DNA from: Deltaproteobacteria bacterium
Lineage (GTDB): Bacteria > Myxococcota_A > Polyangia > Haliangiales > J016
Direction of reading: 5' to 3'
Length of the DNA: 34,628 nt
Assembly (NCBI GenBank): GCA_003696105.1
Contig: RFGE01000114.1
Span: forward strand, 1 to 34,628
In this document: piece after piece, positions 1 through 9,388 of the stretch
Layout: each line of letters opens with the position of its first letter
Numbering within the stretch: position 1 is the stretch's first letter
Translations under genes and position numbers: made by a program
Notes under the pieces: generated by a model
Database searches by the model: none
What the model was told of the DNA's origin: nothing
What the model saw: the letters and a program-made list of their open reading frames with translations, nothing else

Positions 1-3000
1 CACCGTACTCCACAAGGAGCCGACGGCATCCGAGTAGCTTTGGCCGGCATCGGCGAGATAGCCCATGTCCCCGCCGACTGCGGCGTTAAACAACCCGCCC
101 ATGCCGAAGGTTTCGACGGCGCCGACGTCCCAAGTTGGCGGCGTCACCCGCGCGACGCGTGGGCGCGCCTGTCCTTCGCTGCCGCCGAATCCAAGCCACT
201 CGGGGATCTGGCCGACGACGCCGGCGAGCTTCGACATCGTCAGACACGTGGTACACAGCTCGTCGATCGGTCCCATCGGGCTGGGGTCGAGGCCCAGCGG
301 GTCGGCGTAGTCGATCGGGTCGTTCCACCCGAACGCGTACGGGTGGCTTCGCCCCGCCGACCGATCGATCAGCAGCGGGTCGCGCTGAAGAAATCGCCCG
401 ACTTCGGAATCGTAGATGCGCGCCCCCATGAGGACGACGCCAAACGGCGTGAGCGGATCGCCCCCGTCGAAACCCGCGCGCACCGACGTGATCGCGCCCA
501 GTTCACCGGAATCACGCCGCAGCTTGCCGTAGGCCGACATGACGACCCGCTGCGCCACGCGCCCGTCCTCGTCCGTCACCGCGGTCACGCCCCGCGCGTC
601 CCCGTGCACGTAGAGGGTGACCGCTCTGTCCCCAGCCCCCCGGCGCACCGCGATCACTCCACCGGGCCCGGGAATGCGCCGCTCGACACGGCGCACCGAG
701 ACGCCCCCCTCCACGAACTGCGCCGACTGTACGAGCGCGCCGTAGCGATACTCCTCGCGTTCGTGTTCGACGTCGACGCCCGTGACGCGCAACGACGCCA
801 CACCCCCCTCGGGGTCGTAGGAAACCCGCGCCGAGGCCGATCCCGATCGCGCCCACCGAATGCGCTCGAGCCCGTCGTAGCCGAACTGCCTCACCTCGCG
901 TCCCGGCTCCGCGATCCGGACGACGCTGCCCGCTGCGTCGTAGTAGTAGTGACACGTACCGGCGTTTCCGCTGGGCGCCGCCGGCTCCAAGACGACCGGG
1001 GCGCGCGGATCGATCGACGCATCCGTCGGCGGTGAAACGGCCATCGACGACCGCGTGACCCGGCAGATGCGATCGCGATCGGTCTGCTGTCGCTGCACGC
1101 GTAAGCGCTCCCCCGCCATCGCATCGTCGACCTGAACGACGTTGCCGAGTGGGTCGTAGCGGAAGGCTTCCGCCTCTCCCCAGAACACGAGCGAACGGGC
1201 AGCCCGCTCGAGGCGATCGAGCGCGTCGTAGGAGTAGACCGTAAAGTACCCGCTTTCGTTCGCTCGCTTGTCGAGTTGCACCAACGGGCGAAGTTCGGCG
1301 TCGTAGCGAACGTACTGCCGCGATATGGCGCCGTCTGCGGTGACGACCTCGTACGACCGTAGTTCGCGGCGGTCACCGTCGGCATATTGGAAACGCTCGG
1401 CGACACCGTTGCCGAGCACCGCCTCCCGAACGCGCCCGAAGGCGTCGACGTCGACGGCGCGCCAAAGGTCGAACATGCCCGCCCCGTCCGACCACGTCAC
1501 GCGACTCATCCGGCCCGCCGTATCGTACGAATACGACACGATCTCGTCGGCGTAGTCCGCGTCGGGCAGGCTGAACGTCAGCCGATCGAGCCGACCGTCG
1601 AGCCGGTAGCTGCGGCGTTCGACGTACGGCTGGCCTTCGGCGCCGACCCGCGTCGTCCACTCGGGGCGACCGAGCGCGTCATAGCTATAGTAGACGCGCG
1701 TGTGCGGCGCCCCATCCGGCCCCGCCAAGGAGTACGACAGCCGGCCCGCCAGGTGGCGCGCGCCGCGGTGCTGGGGGTCAGCCGCCGGCCGGTCGTAGAC
1801 GTGTTGCACCCGGGCGTCTCCGTCGGCGCGAAAGTACGCGCCATACCATCGGCCGGACGTCTGCGTGACCACGCGACCGAAGCTGTCGTGGGCGACCTCC
1901 ACGCCGTTGCCTCCCCATGCGTCGAGACGACTGCGAACGAGTTGCCCCCACTGGTTGTACTCATTCGTCCGCGTCGCCACCCCTGGCTCGTCGAGGCGGA
2001 GCACGCGGCCGAGCGAGTCGTACGCCGACGCCCAGACGACCGGATCCGCAAGCGAGTCCGGATCGCCATACCGAGTCAGACGCGTGCGATTTCCGAGCCG
2101 GTCGTACGTGCGGCGACTGCGCTCGAGCACACTGTCGCCTGAAACCCGGCGATGCTCGAGCACCCAGCCGAGCGCCGTCGAAACCGTCTCGTCGTAGGCT
2201 CCGGCCTGCGGAGATGCAGGATCGAGTTCGCTCGGGCCTCGCACGCGCTGAACGACGAGCCCACTCACGTACGTGGTTTCGAAGCAGGTCGGGAAGCGGG
2301 CGTCGTCTGCACTCGACTCGCGCGCATCCACCTGCGGGCCGCGTCCTCGAACGCGACACCGAAGCGTGCCGTCGTCGCGGTACATGAACGTGCTGCCGTA
2401 GCGCACCTCGGAGGTGTCGCTGAGCGGATATGGATCGGCGGCGAACACGACGCGGCCGAGCGAATCGAAGACCCGCTCACCGGATCGAATGAAGTCGCCG
2501 CCATAGTCGTCGCCCAGCGCGCTGTCGGTGTACAGCGCGCGGCCGAATGCGTCGATGACCGTCTCACTGAATCGATGCGGCACCGGCGGCGACACCGGCT
2601 CGGCCGGGATCGCCGCCACGTCGGCGCCGTCCGGGAACGAGAACGTCACCACGCTGCGATCGACGACCTCGTCGATGGCTGTCGCCGCCTCGCCCTCGAC
2701 GTAGTAGATCGCCGTCAGCGCGCGCTCCGACTCTCCGGGGAGGCGGATGGTCGTGAGAACCGGCCGGCCGAATCCGTCGTAACGGGTTGCTCGCGTGACG
2801 CCGTCCGCATCCTCCGAGGCGACGACCGCCAGGGTGGCCTCGTCGTAAAACAGGCGCGTCTTCGGTTGCGCCGCCACGTCCGCCCCCGAGACGCGAATCT
2901 CCCGCGGCACCAGGCCGTAGCCGTCGGCGTCGAACATCCACGTCGTCGTTCGGCGCAGTTCCCGCCCACCGGGTTCGGTGCCACCGTATGTGGTGTGCTC

Positions 3001-6000
3001 GACGACGTGGCCGACGGCGTCATATCGCGCCTGCGCACTCGTGTAGCTGTCGATGAGAGCGCCCGTGTCCGTCGCGTAGCGTTCGGTCACGACTTGCGTG
3101 ACGCGCCCGCGCCGCGCGAGGCCCGGAGGCAGACCGTCGTATTCATACCGAACGCCGGATAGAAACCCGTCGCGTGGCTCGCGATCGAGTTCGCGGGCCG
3201 GGCACGTCGGTTCGTGGCGGTCTCCGGGGCGCGGGGACGCGAGTCGACGGATGTATACGAGGTCGTGAACGGCCGTCGCAGCGTCGCCGGCGGGCTTCGC
3301 GTAGCGGATGTACTCGCACACGTCGTCGCCTGGAAACGCGGTGTCGCCCATGCGCAGGATCGCGACGGGCCGCCCATGCGCATCCACGTGTTCAACCCGG
3401 GTCGCAGTGGCGACCTGGGCGCCGGGTCGCACGCTCGGCGCCGCATCACCGCGCCACTGCCGGGTTTCCCGCGTGTACACGAACCCGCTTGCGACGCACA
3501 ACGGCTTGCCCCAGCCGCCGGAGAAATCATACGGATCGGAAGGCGCAATGCAGTCGAACGTCTTGAGGTCGGACGGCAACGCGTCCGCTGGCGGCCCGGT
3601 CCAAGTCGCGACGTGGTCGACGGTGCTGGCGGCCCGATAGCGCGAGTCGTTTGGATGCGTTGCCAGATCGAGGTCGACGAGCGACCATGCATCGGTACGA
3701 AACCGACCCGCGAGCACGTGCGTGCTCACCGGGAGGCCCGCAAGCGCCAGACGAGCGTATTCGTCCGTGAGCCGGTCGCCGTCGATCGACTCGCGGATCA
3801 CAGCAGCGCCGCGAAGTGTCGTTTCGCCGTGCATCTCCTCTTCGATGCCGCGCAGCGAGACCACTCGCCGGTAGCCGGACATGCGCCAACGGTCCTTGAC
3901 GCTGTCGTACGCCATGTGTGCGCCGCCATACGCGCGATAGGTCGGAGCGAACCGCTGCCCGTCGCCGGTCACCCACGTCTTCGACACCACGATCTCGGGG
4001 TAGGGAACGTCGTGCGGCAAGGCGGTCTTTCCCTTCGCTGACGCGTAGGCGATGTGGAATACGGCGCCATAACCGTTCCCAATACGGACGAGTCGATGCG
4101 CCGACAACGCTCCGCCGTTCTCATCGTCGCCCACCAACCGCCGCACGCGGATGCCCCCGTCCGTGACGGTGAGCCAGTCGAGTATCCCGTCGCCGTCGAA
4201 GTCGAGCAGGCGGGACTGCACGCTCGACCGCGGATGGACGCACTCCTCACTGGTGCGCTGGATCGGGACCGGTTTGTCGCCCGCACCGACGGTGAGTTGT
4301 ACGGAAGCACCCGCGGGCTCGACGACGCCGTCCGGCGCGGCCGCCACGCCGGTTCCGATGTCGACGACGGTGGGCCGCGGGCACTGCGGGTCACCCACGT
4401 AACAGGCAAGCGGGCCGTCGATGTGAGCATAGTCGGCGATTCCGTCGCCGGTGAGATCCGCCGCGAGGGCCCGCGCCGTCGTCAAAAAGGTCGCGCTCTG
4501 GAATGCATCCGAACACTCGTAGCGGGAGTCCAACGAGGTCCACACACTCGCGTTGCCCGGCAAGCGCGGTCCGAAGCCGACGCCAGTTCCGAGGTACGCC
4601 GATGCGCCCACGACGCGCTCCGGCAGCCCGTCGCCGGTGAGGTCGCGCAGACCGCACGACTGGTGCGCGCGCATCGGCGACACGGGCTGCTCGCTCGGCT
4701 CGAACTCGACGGAAATCTCTTCGAGCGCGCATCGCGCCGGCGCGCCCGGCAGCACGGTCCCCGAAGCGAAGGGCGAACCGTTGCCGAGGCGCACGCCCTG
4801 CTGGTTGTAGAACACGAGCGGGTCGTTTTCGCGCAAGGCCGACGTATGGTCGTCGGGATCGACCCGCTGGACGCCAGCCTGCGTCTCCGGGCCGCACCAC
4901 CAGCCCAAACCCTCGTAGACACCCGGCCGCTCGGCGATTGCCCGTCGGGCGAGCTCGCAGGAGTCGTAGGTAAATACGCCGACCGGCGCGGAATTGCCGA
5001 CGACGTCCGGGTAGCCGTCGCCGTTGACGTCGGCCAGCTTCCACAACACGGCGGTCGTCGCCGACATCCGGTAGGGCGCGAACGCGCCGGGGGGCGCGGT
5101 CTGACACTCGAGCGGAGGAGGCGGCTGCAGCGGCTGCCAAGACGGGGACCCCAGGTCTCGCAGCTCGCCTCCTCGGACGGCGTAGCATTTCACCCGCTCG
5201 AACGGGACCGCCGTGACCGACACCGACAGAGGCAATCGGCGCTGCGGAATCTGGTATTCGGACTCGCCGGGGATCGTGTCGGCCAGCGCATCCCGCAGGC
5301 CGCGAATGTCGAGCACGACGAGACGCCAGCGAATCCCCGGCGCTCCGTCGCTCGGCGTATTCAGGTAGACGCGCCACTGGTCGTCGTAGCGCGCGTCTAG
5401 GATATCGAGTCGTCCGTCGCCGTTGAAGTCGAGGGCGTCGACCCAGACCTCCGTCGCGGACCACGGCTGATCCGGGTCCCGCTGCACCACATGCCGGTGT
5501 CCCGGCCCGGCGGACAGAAAAATCGGCAAGTCTGGGTCGGGCGATTGTTCGAACAGGCGCGCGCCCGCGGGGTCGAATCGCTGCCCTCCCAGGTTGCGAT
5601 GGAGGATGGCCGACTCGCCCTGCTTGTGAACGACCAGGTCCGGAAGTCCGTCGCCCGTGAAGTCGCGGAGCGTCTGGCGCACGACGCGTACGTCGCCGTC
5701 CTGCTCGGTACGCTCGATGGCGCCGACGGCGCCCGCTGGCCAGTCGACGCGCTGCGCGTCGCCGTAGCGGAGCACTCGACTGCCGTCCGGCCGCGCCGTC
5801 GTGGCCGCGCCGTACTCGTATCGCGCGAGCGGCCGCGGGTTCTCGTCGGCGGCGGTCCCCTCCACACCGCGCACCCACAGCGACGCGAGACGCGGCTGAC
5901 CGGTGTCCGCGTCCGGCTCATAGCGCAGCTCGTATCGACGAATGCGCTGAAGGCTCGTCGTGCAGGTCTGGGACGCCGCGGCCAGGACGTCCACCGCCGT

Positions 6001-6825
6001 CAGCAGGCGCGACCGCACGAGGACGGCGCCGTGCACGACGGTGTAGCCGCGGATCACGCCCGGTTCGCGCTCGCCGTACTCGAGGCGAATCGTGTGTTTC
6101 GGGCACCCGTACCGCCAGTGATCGTTGTAGCGAATCTGGTCGAGCTACAGCTCGGGTGCCTCGCCGCCGTCGGGCAGCGCCACCCGCTCGACGCGATAAG
6201 ACAGCGTGACGCGGTTGCGACTCGTGCCGTCGCCAATCGACCGCAGGAGCCACATCGAGTCGATCCCCAGACCGGGCTCCCGTTGAAAGTGATAGTGGAG
6301 GCCGTTGCCGTCGTCGAGGCGCCAGCCGTCGCCGTCGCGACGGAGCTCGACCGAATCGCCGTTGACCGACGGCCGGTACGATCCGGTGGATACGTCCCGG
6401 GACAGGATCTGGCTGCCGTGGCTCCCGGCGAGTTCGACGCGTTCGATGGGCGGCTGTGGCTCGGCGAGCGACGTGGAGAACCCGGGCCGGCGGCGGCTGA
6501 ACGTGTCGTTGACCGCGACCTACGAAAACGGAACGCGCCAACCGACGCCCGCTTCGTGCACGATCGCGTCGCCCGTGTACTGGACCGCGAACGGAATCGG
6601 CAAGCCGCCGCGGGCCGGGGGCAAGTTGATCGGGGCGGCCACTTGCAGGCCCCCGGTCGCGGACACGGACCCGGCAGAAAAAGGGACGCCCGTCTCGGCG
6701 CCGGCCGCGCCGCTGCCCAGGGGCAACTCGCCCGCGCTGCCAACCCACGCAGAGGTTACGAGCACCGCGACCGTGGGACCCGCGAGGACGAGCGCTCGAA
6801 GCGCCGACATGCCGCGCCCAGTCAT
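1..6825 (-). CDS. Secreted SpvB / VCBS / RHS-repeat giant protein (Tc-toxin TcB/TcC-like), partial, two in-frame TAG codons
   Basis: The 3' end lies off the left edge; 2275 codons are visible. The start ATG (6825-6823) has GGAGG about 7 nt upstream and opens a signal peptide (second Met at 6810; hydrophobic run ALVLAGPTVAVLV). Next comes an SpvB-like N-domain (GGLPIPF, GVGWRVPFS). Six VCBS/FG-GAP Ca-binding-like motifs follow (DFTGDGLPDL near residue 387, DFNGDGRLDI near 465, DVNGDGYPDV near 598, DLTGDGLPER near 726, DLTGDGIADY near 790, DFDGDGILDW near 874). After these lie a TcdB-mid-like stretch and about a dozen YD repeats (RYDGFGRPV, AYDSLGRVL, SYDTAGRMS). The RHS core GARIYDSEVGRFLQRDP sits near residue 2134 and ends at DPLGL, leaving about 100 residues of unassigned tail. 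A codon-by-codon scan of the frame finds only two stops, both TAG, at residues 102 and 227. By family it forms a secreted or surface shell that may carry a C-terminal effector. Whether it is intact, read through or a recent pseudogene is undecided. Confidence 0.85.
6145..6147 (-). other. In-frame TAG codon 2 in the SpvB/RHS gene
   Basis: The codon order is CCC GAG CTG TAG CTC GAC CAG ATT CGC TAC. The frame encodes SpvB-like sequence on both sides (ALPDGGEAPEL before, LDQIRYNDHW after). Downstream of this codon the frame is open for 2048 codons to the window edge. A Tyr would fit the family at this position (inference), one third-base change away from TAG. Confidence 0.9.
6520..6522 (-). other. 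In-frame TAG codon 1 in the SpvB/RHS gene
   Basis: The codon order is GTT CCG TTT TCG TAG GTC GCG GTC AAC. It lies directly after the conserved GVGWRVPFS segment and before VAVNDTFSRRRPGF, which continues the SpvB domain. Related proteins as I recall them commonly have an aromatic residue here, so TAC or TAT to TAG is the simplest explanation. There is no obvious Shine-Dalgarno plus start just downstream that would allow a restart. Confidence 0.9.
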
Positions 6826-7133
6826 CGCCCCCCCTCCACGCGCGCGGCAGGGGCATCGAACAGGCCACAGTCTGCCCACGTCGCGGGATCGACCGAACGC
6901 AGGACACAGTTTCGTTGGTCCGCGGTCAGGCGCATGCTCCGACACCGCGCCACCGCCGCGTCGCGCTGCGCTCCGCGGGGAGCCTGCACGCCGAGCACGT
7001 CGGCGACGTGGTCGACGAGCTGGTCGCAGTCGCCGTCGGGCTGGCCCGGCGACGCGCAGTTCATCTGGATGCCCAGCGCGACCGCGAACACATGCCACGA
7101 GGCCGCACGCACACGATGCCTTCCTACCACCAT
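6822..7133 (-). CDS. Small Cys-containing secreted-type protein coupled to the RHS gene
   Basis: This 103-aa protein starts at ATG 7133, preceded by GTGGAG about 6 nt upstream. The N-terminus (MVVGRHRVRAASWHVFAVAL) looks like a short signal or anchor segment, without a strict lipobox. The remainder has spaced cysteines (NCASPGQPDGDCDQLVDHV, VARCRSMRLTADQRNCVL, TWADCGLF). The pattern TADQRNC...DPATWADC resembles a recurrent motif in small secreted delta-proteobacterial proteins of unknown function (recognised from memory). Its stop overlaps the RHS start as ATGA, so the two are translationally coupled. The coupling suggests a chaperone, immunity or accessory role for the RHS protein, but the sequence does not show which. 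A longer upstream start at 7220 is possible but has no ribosome-binding site. Confidence 0.65.
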   Translation of the reverse strand: MVVGRHRVRAASWHVFAVALGIQMNCASPGQPDGDCDQLVDHVADVLGVQAPRGAQRDAAVARCRSMRLTADQRNCVLRSVDPATWADCGLFDAPAARVEGGR

Positions 7134-7210
7134 GTCGATCTCCACGGGGGCCGTCGAGCGAGTCGACGCCGCGCGCGGCCGGAAAGGGGGACTGCTCTCG
7201 AACGGGCATT

Positions 7211-7240
7211 TCCGTAGCACGGGTGCCGCGACCGTGGCAA
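7211..7240 (-). promoter_or_regulatory. Candidate promoter for the small protein-RHS operon
   Basis: On the minus strand TTGCCA (7240-7235) is followed after 18 nt by TACGGA (7216-7211), giving a weak -35/-10 pair about 75 nt upstream of the small protein start. The rest of 7134-7413 shows no gene. The assignment rests on this motif alone. Confidence 0.25.
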
Positions 7241-7413
7241 GCGAAAACGACGCCCACGGAGACGGCGTCGCCGTCCGGGCTCGGCCGCGGCGACGACCGG
7301 CGACCGCCAGCGGGCGGACACCAATCGGTGAACGCGCAACCGACCGAGCCGGCTGGTAGCGACCGGTTCCGGCCGCGGCGCGGGTCGGCCGCTACGGCGG
7401 CGCGCGCTGGCCG

Positions 7414-9240
7414 TTACAGCGGCGGGCCGGCGTCGGAGCCGAGCATGAACCGGCGAATGACCGGCACGGGCGCGCAGCCGTACGACAGAAACTCGTCGTG
7501 AAACCGCTGCAGGCTGTAGTCGTCGCCGACCTTGGTCTTCCAGTCGTCGTGCAGCTTGCGAATCATCAGCTTGCCGAGGGTGTAGTTCAGATACCCGGGG
7601 TCGAACGTACCGCGCACGGCCTGCTGGCGCGCGTTGCCGGGATCGGCAAAGGCCTTGCTGCGAAACAGCGCTTCGGCGTCCTCAACCGACATCCCGCGCG
7701 CGTGTAACCCGATCGCGGCGAGGAACCGGACGTCGCGCAACAGCGCGTTTTGCAGCATACCGATGCGAACGCGCGGGTCGCCGTCCCCGACGCCGGCGTC
7801 CCACATCATCTCCTCGGCGTAGTGCGCCCAGCCTTCCGACATGGCGTAGCTACAAAACGTCTTGAGCACGCGCGAGTCACTGCGCCGCTGGTGCAGCCCC
7901 TGCAAGAAGTGCCCCGGCCACACCTCGTGGATGGTCGTGAACAGAAGGTCGCCGCGAAACGGAATGTACGCGCGCTGCATGCGCCTGGGCCACGCGGGAT
8001 CGGGCGGGCTGATGTAATAAAAGCTCGGCAACGCCGCCGTCTCGAACGGCCCTGCTCCGTCGAGGAACGCGAAGTTCCACCGCATGAACGGCGGGCTCTC
8101 GCGCACCTCGACGACGTCGTCGCTCGGGATCGTCACGATGCGGTGGTCGATCAAGAACTGGCGCATCTGCGCGACCTGCGCGCGCGCCTCGGCCAGTACC
8201 TGGTCGGCAGCGGGCTTGTCGTTCATGACGCGCGCGACCACCTTGGCGACGCTTGCGCGGGGACGGATCGCGCGCGCCGCCTCCTCGAGATTGTGCCAGT
8301 TGCGGTCGAGGTCGGCGCGGCCGATCGCCTCGAGCCGGTCGAGCGGAATCGCGACGCCTTCGGTGTCGCGCACCATCTGTGAGAATCGCTCGGGCCCGAG
8401 CGCAAACGCGTCGGTCGCGAGCTTGGCGCGCGCGCGGAGGAAGTCGCGGTACTCCACGAGCGCGTTCGTGCACCGCGCCAACGACTCGATCAGCGCCTTG
8501 CGATCGTCGTCGCCCAGCGCCCGCGTCGCGTCGACGACGTCGCGCCCTACGAAGTCGATCATGCCGTCGGTCATGAGCAGCGCGGTGTCGATCCACGTCC
8601 GCGGCAGCGCGGCGTCGAGGTTGTCGATCGCCTGGCGGACGAACGCGCCGGCGCCGTCGCACACGGCGCGGATGGCGCGCGCCCGGTCGGCCAACGGCGC
8701 GTAGTCGCGCGCGACGTACGCCGACACGTCGAGCGCCTCGACGTAGTGCATCGGGTTGCGCCAGGGCGCGCGCACGACGTCGAGGTCGAATAGCTCGCCG
8801 CGGATCGCCGCCAGCACGACCTCGCGCTCGATCTGCGCCGTCCGCGACAGCGCCGCCGGCTCGATCGATTCGAACAGCGCCAGCGCGTTGTGCAGGGTCG
8901 CGGCGCGCCGGGCGAGCGCATCGGTCGACCGGTCCGGAAGCCGCCCGTCGTATTGGTGATAGCCGAGCGATACGGCCATCCCCGGATGGGCGTCCATTGT
9001 CTCCCAATAAAAGGTGTCGACGGCGCGGTCGAAACGTTGCTGCGGCGTCGGCTCGGAGGCGGCCGGCGCCGGCGACGCGGCGGCAGGCGGCGACGCGGCG
9101 GCAGGCGGCGACGCGGCGGCAGGTGGCGACGCGGCGGCGGGCGGCGACGCGGCGGCGGGCCGGGCGGCCGCCGGCGACGGCGAATGCGAACCCGGCCCGC
9201 ACGCGACCGCGGCGACGGCGACGATGGCAACTCGGCGCAT
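7414..9240 (-). CDS. DUF885 family lipoprotein metallopeptidase
   Basis: This is a 608-aa DUF885 protein. The start MRRVAIVAVAAVACGPG carries a lipobox-like AVAC, so an exported lipoprotein is likely. An Ala/Pro/Ser linker of five PPAAAS hexapeptides follows. The DUF885 domain starts at about residue 65. The zinc-binding signature appears as TIHEVWPGHFLQ near residue 437, followed by the conserved EGWAHYAEEM near 470. The C-terminal GTFDPGYLNYTLGKLMI block is also typical. Family members are thought to be zinc-dependent peptidases; the substrate is unknown. A -10 box (TATAGT) sits 7 nt before the ATG and there is no Shine-Dalgarno, which suggests a leaderless mRNA. The open frame extends upstream of 9240, but that part is not protein-like and holds a tandem duplication of the neighbouring gene's end. 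Confidence 0.88.
   Translation of the reverse strand: MRRVAIVAVAAVACGPGSHSPSPAAARPAAASPPAAASPPAAASPPAAASPPAAASPAPAASEPTPQQRFDRAVDTFYWETMDAHPGMAVSLGYHQYDGRLPDRSTDALARRAATLHNALALFESIEPAALSRTAQIEREVVLAAIRGELFDLDVVRAPWRNPMHYVEALDVSAYVARDYAPLADRARAIRAVCDGAGAFVRQAIDNLDAALPRTWIDTALLMTDGMIDFVGRDVVDATRALGDDDRKALIESLARCTNALVEYRDFLRARAKLATDAFALGPERFSQMVRDTEGVAIPLDRLEAIGRADLDRNWHNLEEAARAIRPRASVAKVVARVMNDKPAADQVLAEARAQVAQMRQFLIDHRIVTIPSDDVVEVRESPPFMRWNFAFLDGAGPFETAALPSFYYISPPDPAWPRRMQRAYIPFRGDLLFTTIHEVWPGHFLQGLHQRRSDSRVLKTFCSYAMSEGWAHYAEEMMWDAGVGDGDPRVRIGMLQNALLRDVRFLAAIGLHARGMSVEDAEALFRSKAFADPGNARQQAVRGTFDPGYLNYTLGKLMIRKLHDDWKTKVGDDYSLQRFHDEFLSYGCAPVPVIRRFMLGSDAGPPL
9071..9160 (-). repeat. 18-bp coding repeat x5 (PPAAAS linker)
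   Basis: Five consecutive copies of an 18-bp unit (plus strand ggcgacgcggcggcaggc with few changes) encode a PPAAAS-type linker between the lipid anchor and the DUF885 domain. The repeat keeps the frame at any copy number, so linker length could vary between strains. Confidence 0.85.
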
Positions 9241-9247
9241 GCGCGCG

Positions 9248-9253
9248 ACTATA
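9248..9253 (-). promoter_or_regulatory. -10 box adjacent to the start of the DUF885 gene
   Basis: TATAGT on the minus strand ends 7 nt before ATG 9240. No Shine-Dalgarno fits in between. The predicted transcription start is at or next to the start codon. Confidence 0.5.
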
Positions 9254-9320
9254 GACCAGGCGCATCCGCGGGGCGGCGGCCGGCGCAACGCGGCCTCGCC
9301 GGCGACGCGAAGCTGCGCCA

Positions 9321-9388
9321 CGGCGGGCAGGCGGCCATCTGCGCGGCGACGCCGCGGCGGGCAGGCGGCCATCTACGCGGCGACGCCG
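9321..9388. repeat. 34-bp tandem duplication across the selenoprotein stop codon
   Basis: Two copies of a 34-bp unit (9321-9354 and 9355-9388) differ at one base. The second copy contains the last codons and TAG stop (9375-9373) of the DsbA-like gene. In the first copy the same triplet reads CAG on the minus strand. It therefore looks like a local duplication of the gene's 3' end. Confidence 0.85.

Noticed and set aside
1-6144. Treating the left 6 kb as several short genes or as frameshifted debris
   Set aside because: Reading the minus frame triplet by triplet gives one continuous SpvB/VCBS/RHS protein with only two TAG codons and no frame change.
6145-6522. Genome-wide reassignment of TAG to a sense codon
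   Set aside because: TAG is the natural stop of at least five other genes here (selenoprotein 9373, TlpA 20547, TRAP protein 30685, desaturase 33018, YcbK-like 34237), so reassignment cannot be general.
7134-7413. A further gene between the small protein and the DUF885 gene
   Set aside because: Frames there are short, Arg-rich and without a start signal. Only a weak promoter candidate is visible.
9071-9160. CRISPR-like array
   Set aside because: Units are 18 bp, directly adjacent without spacers and in frame inside a coding region.
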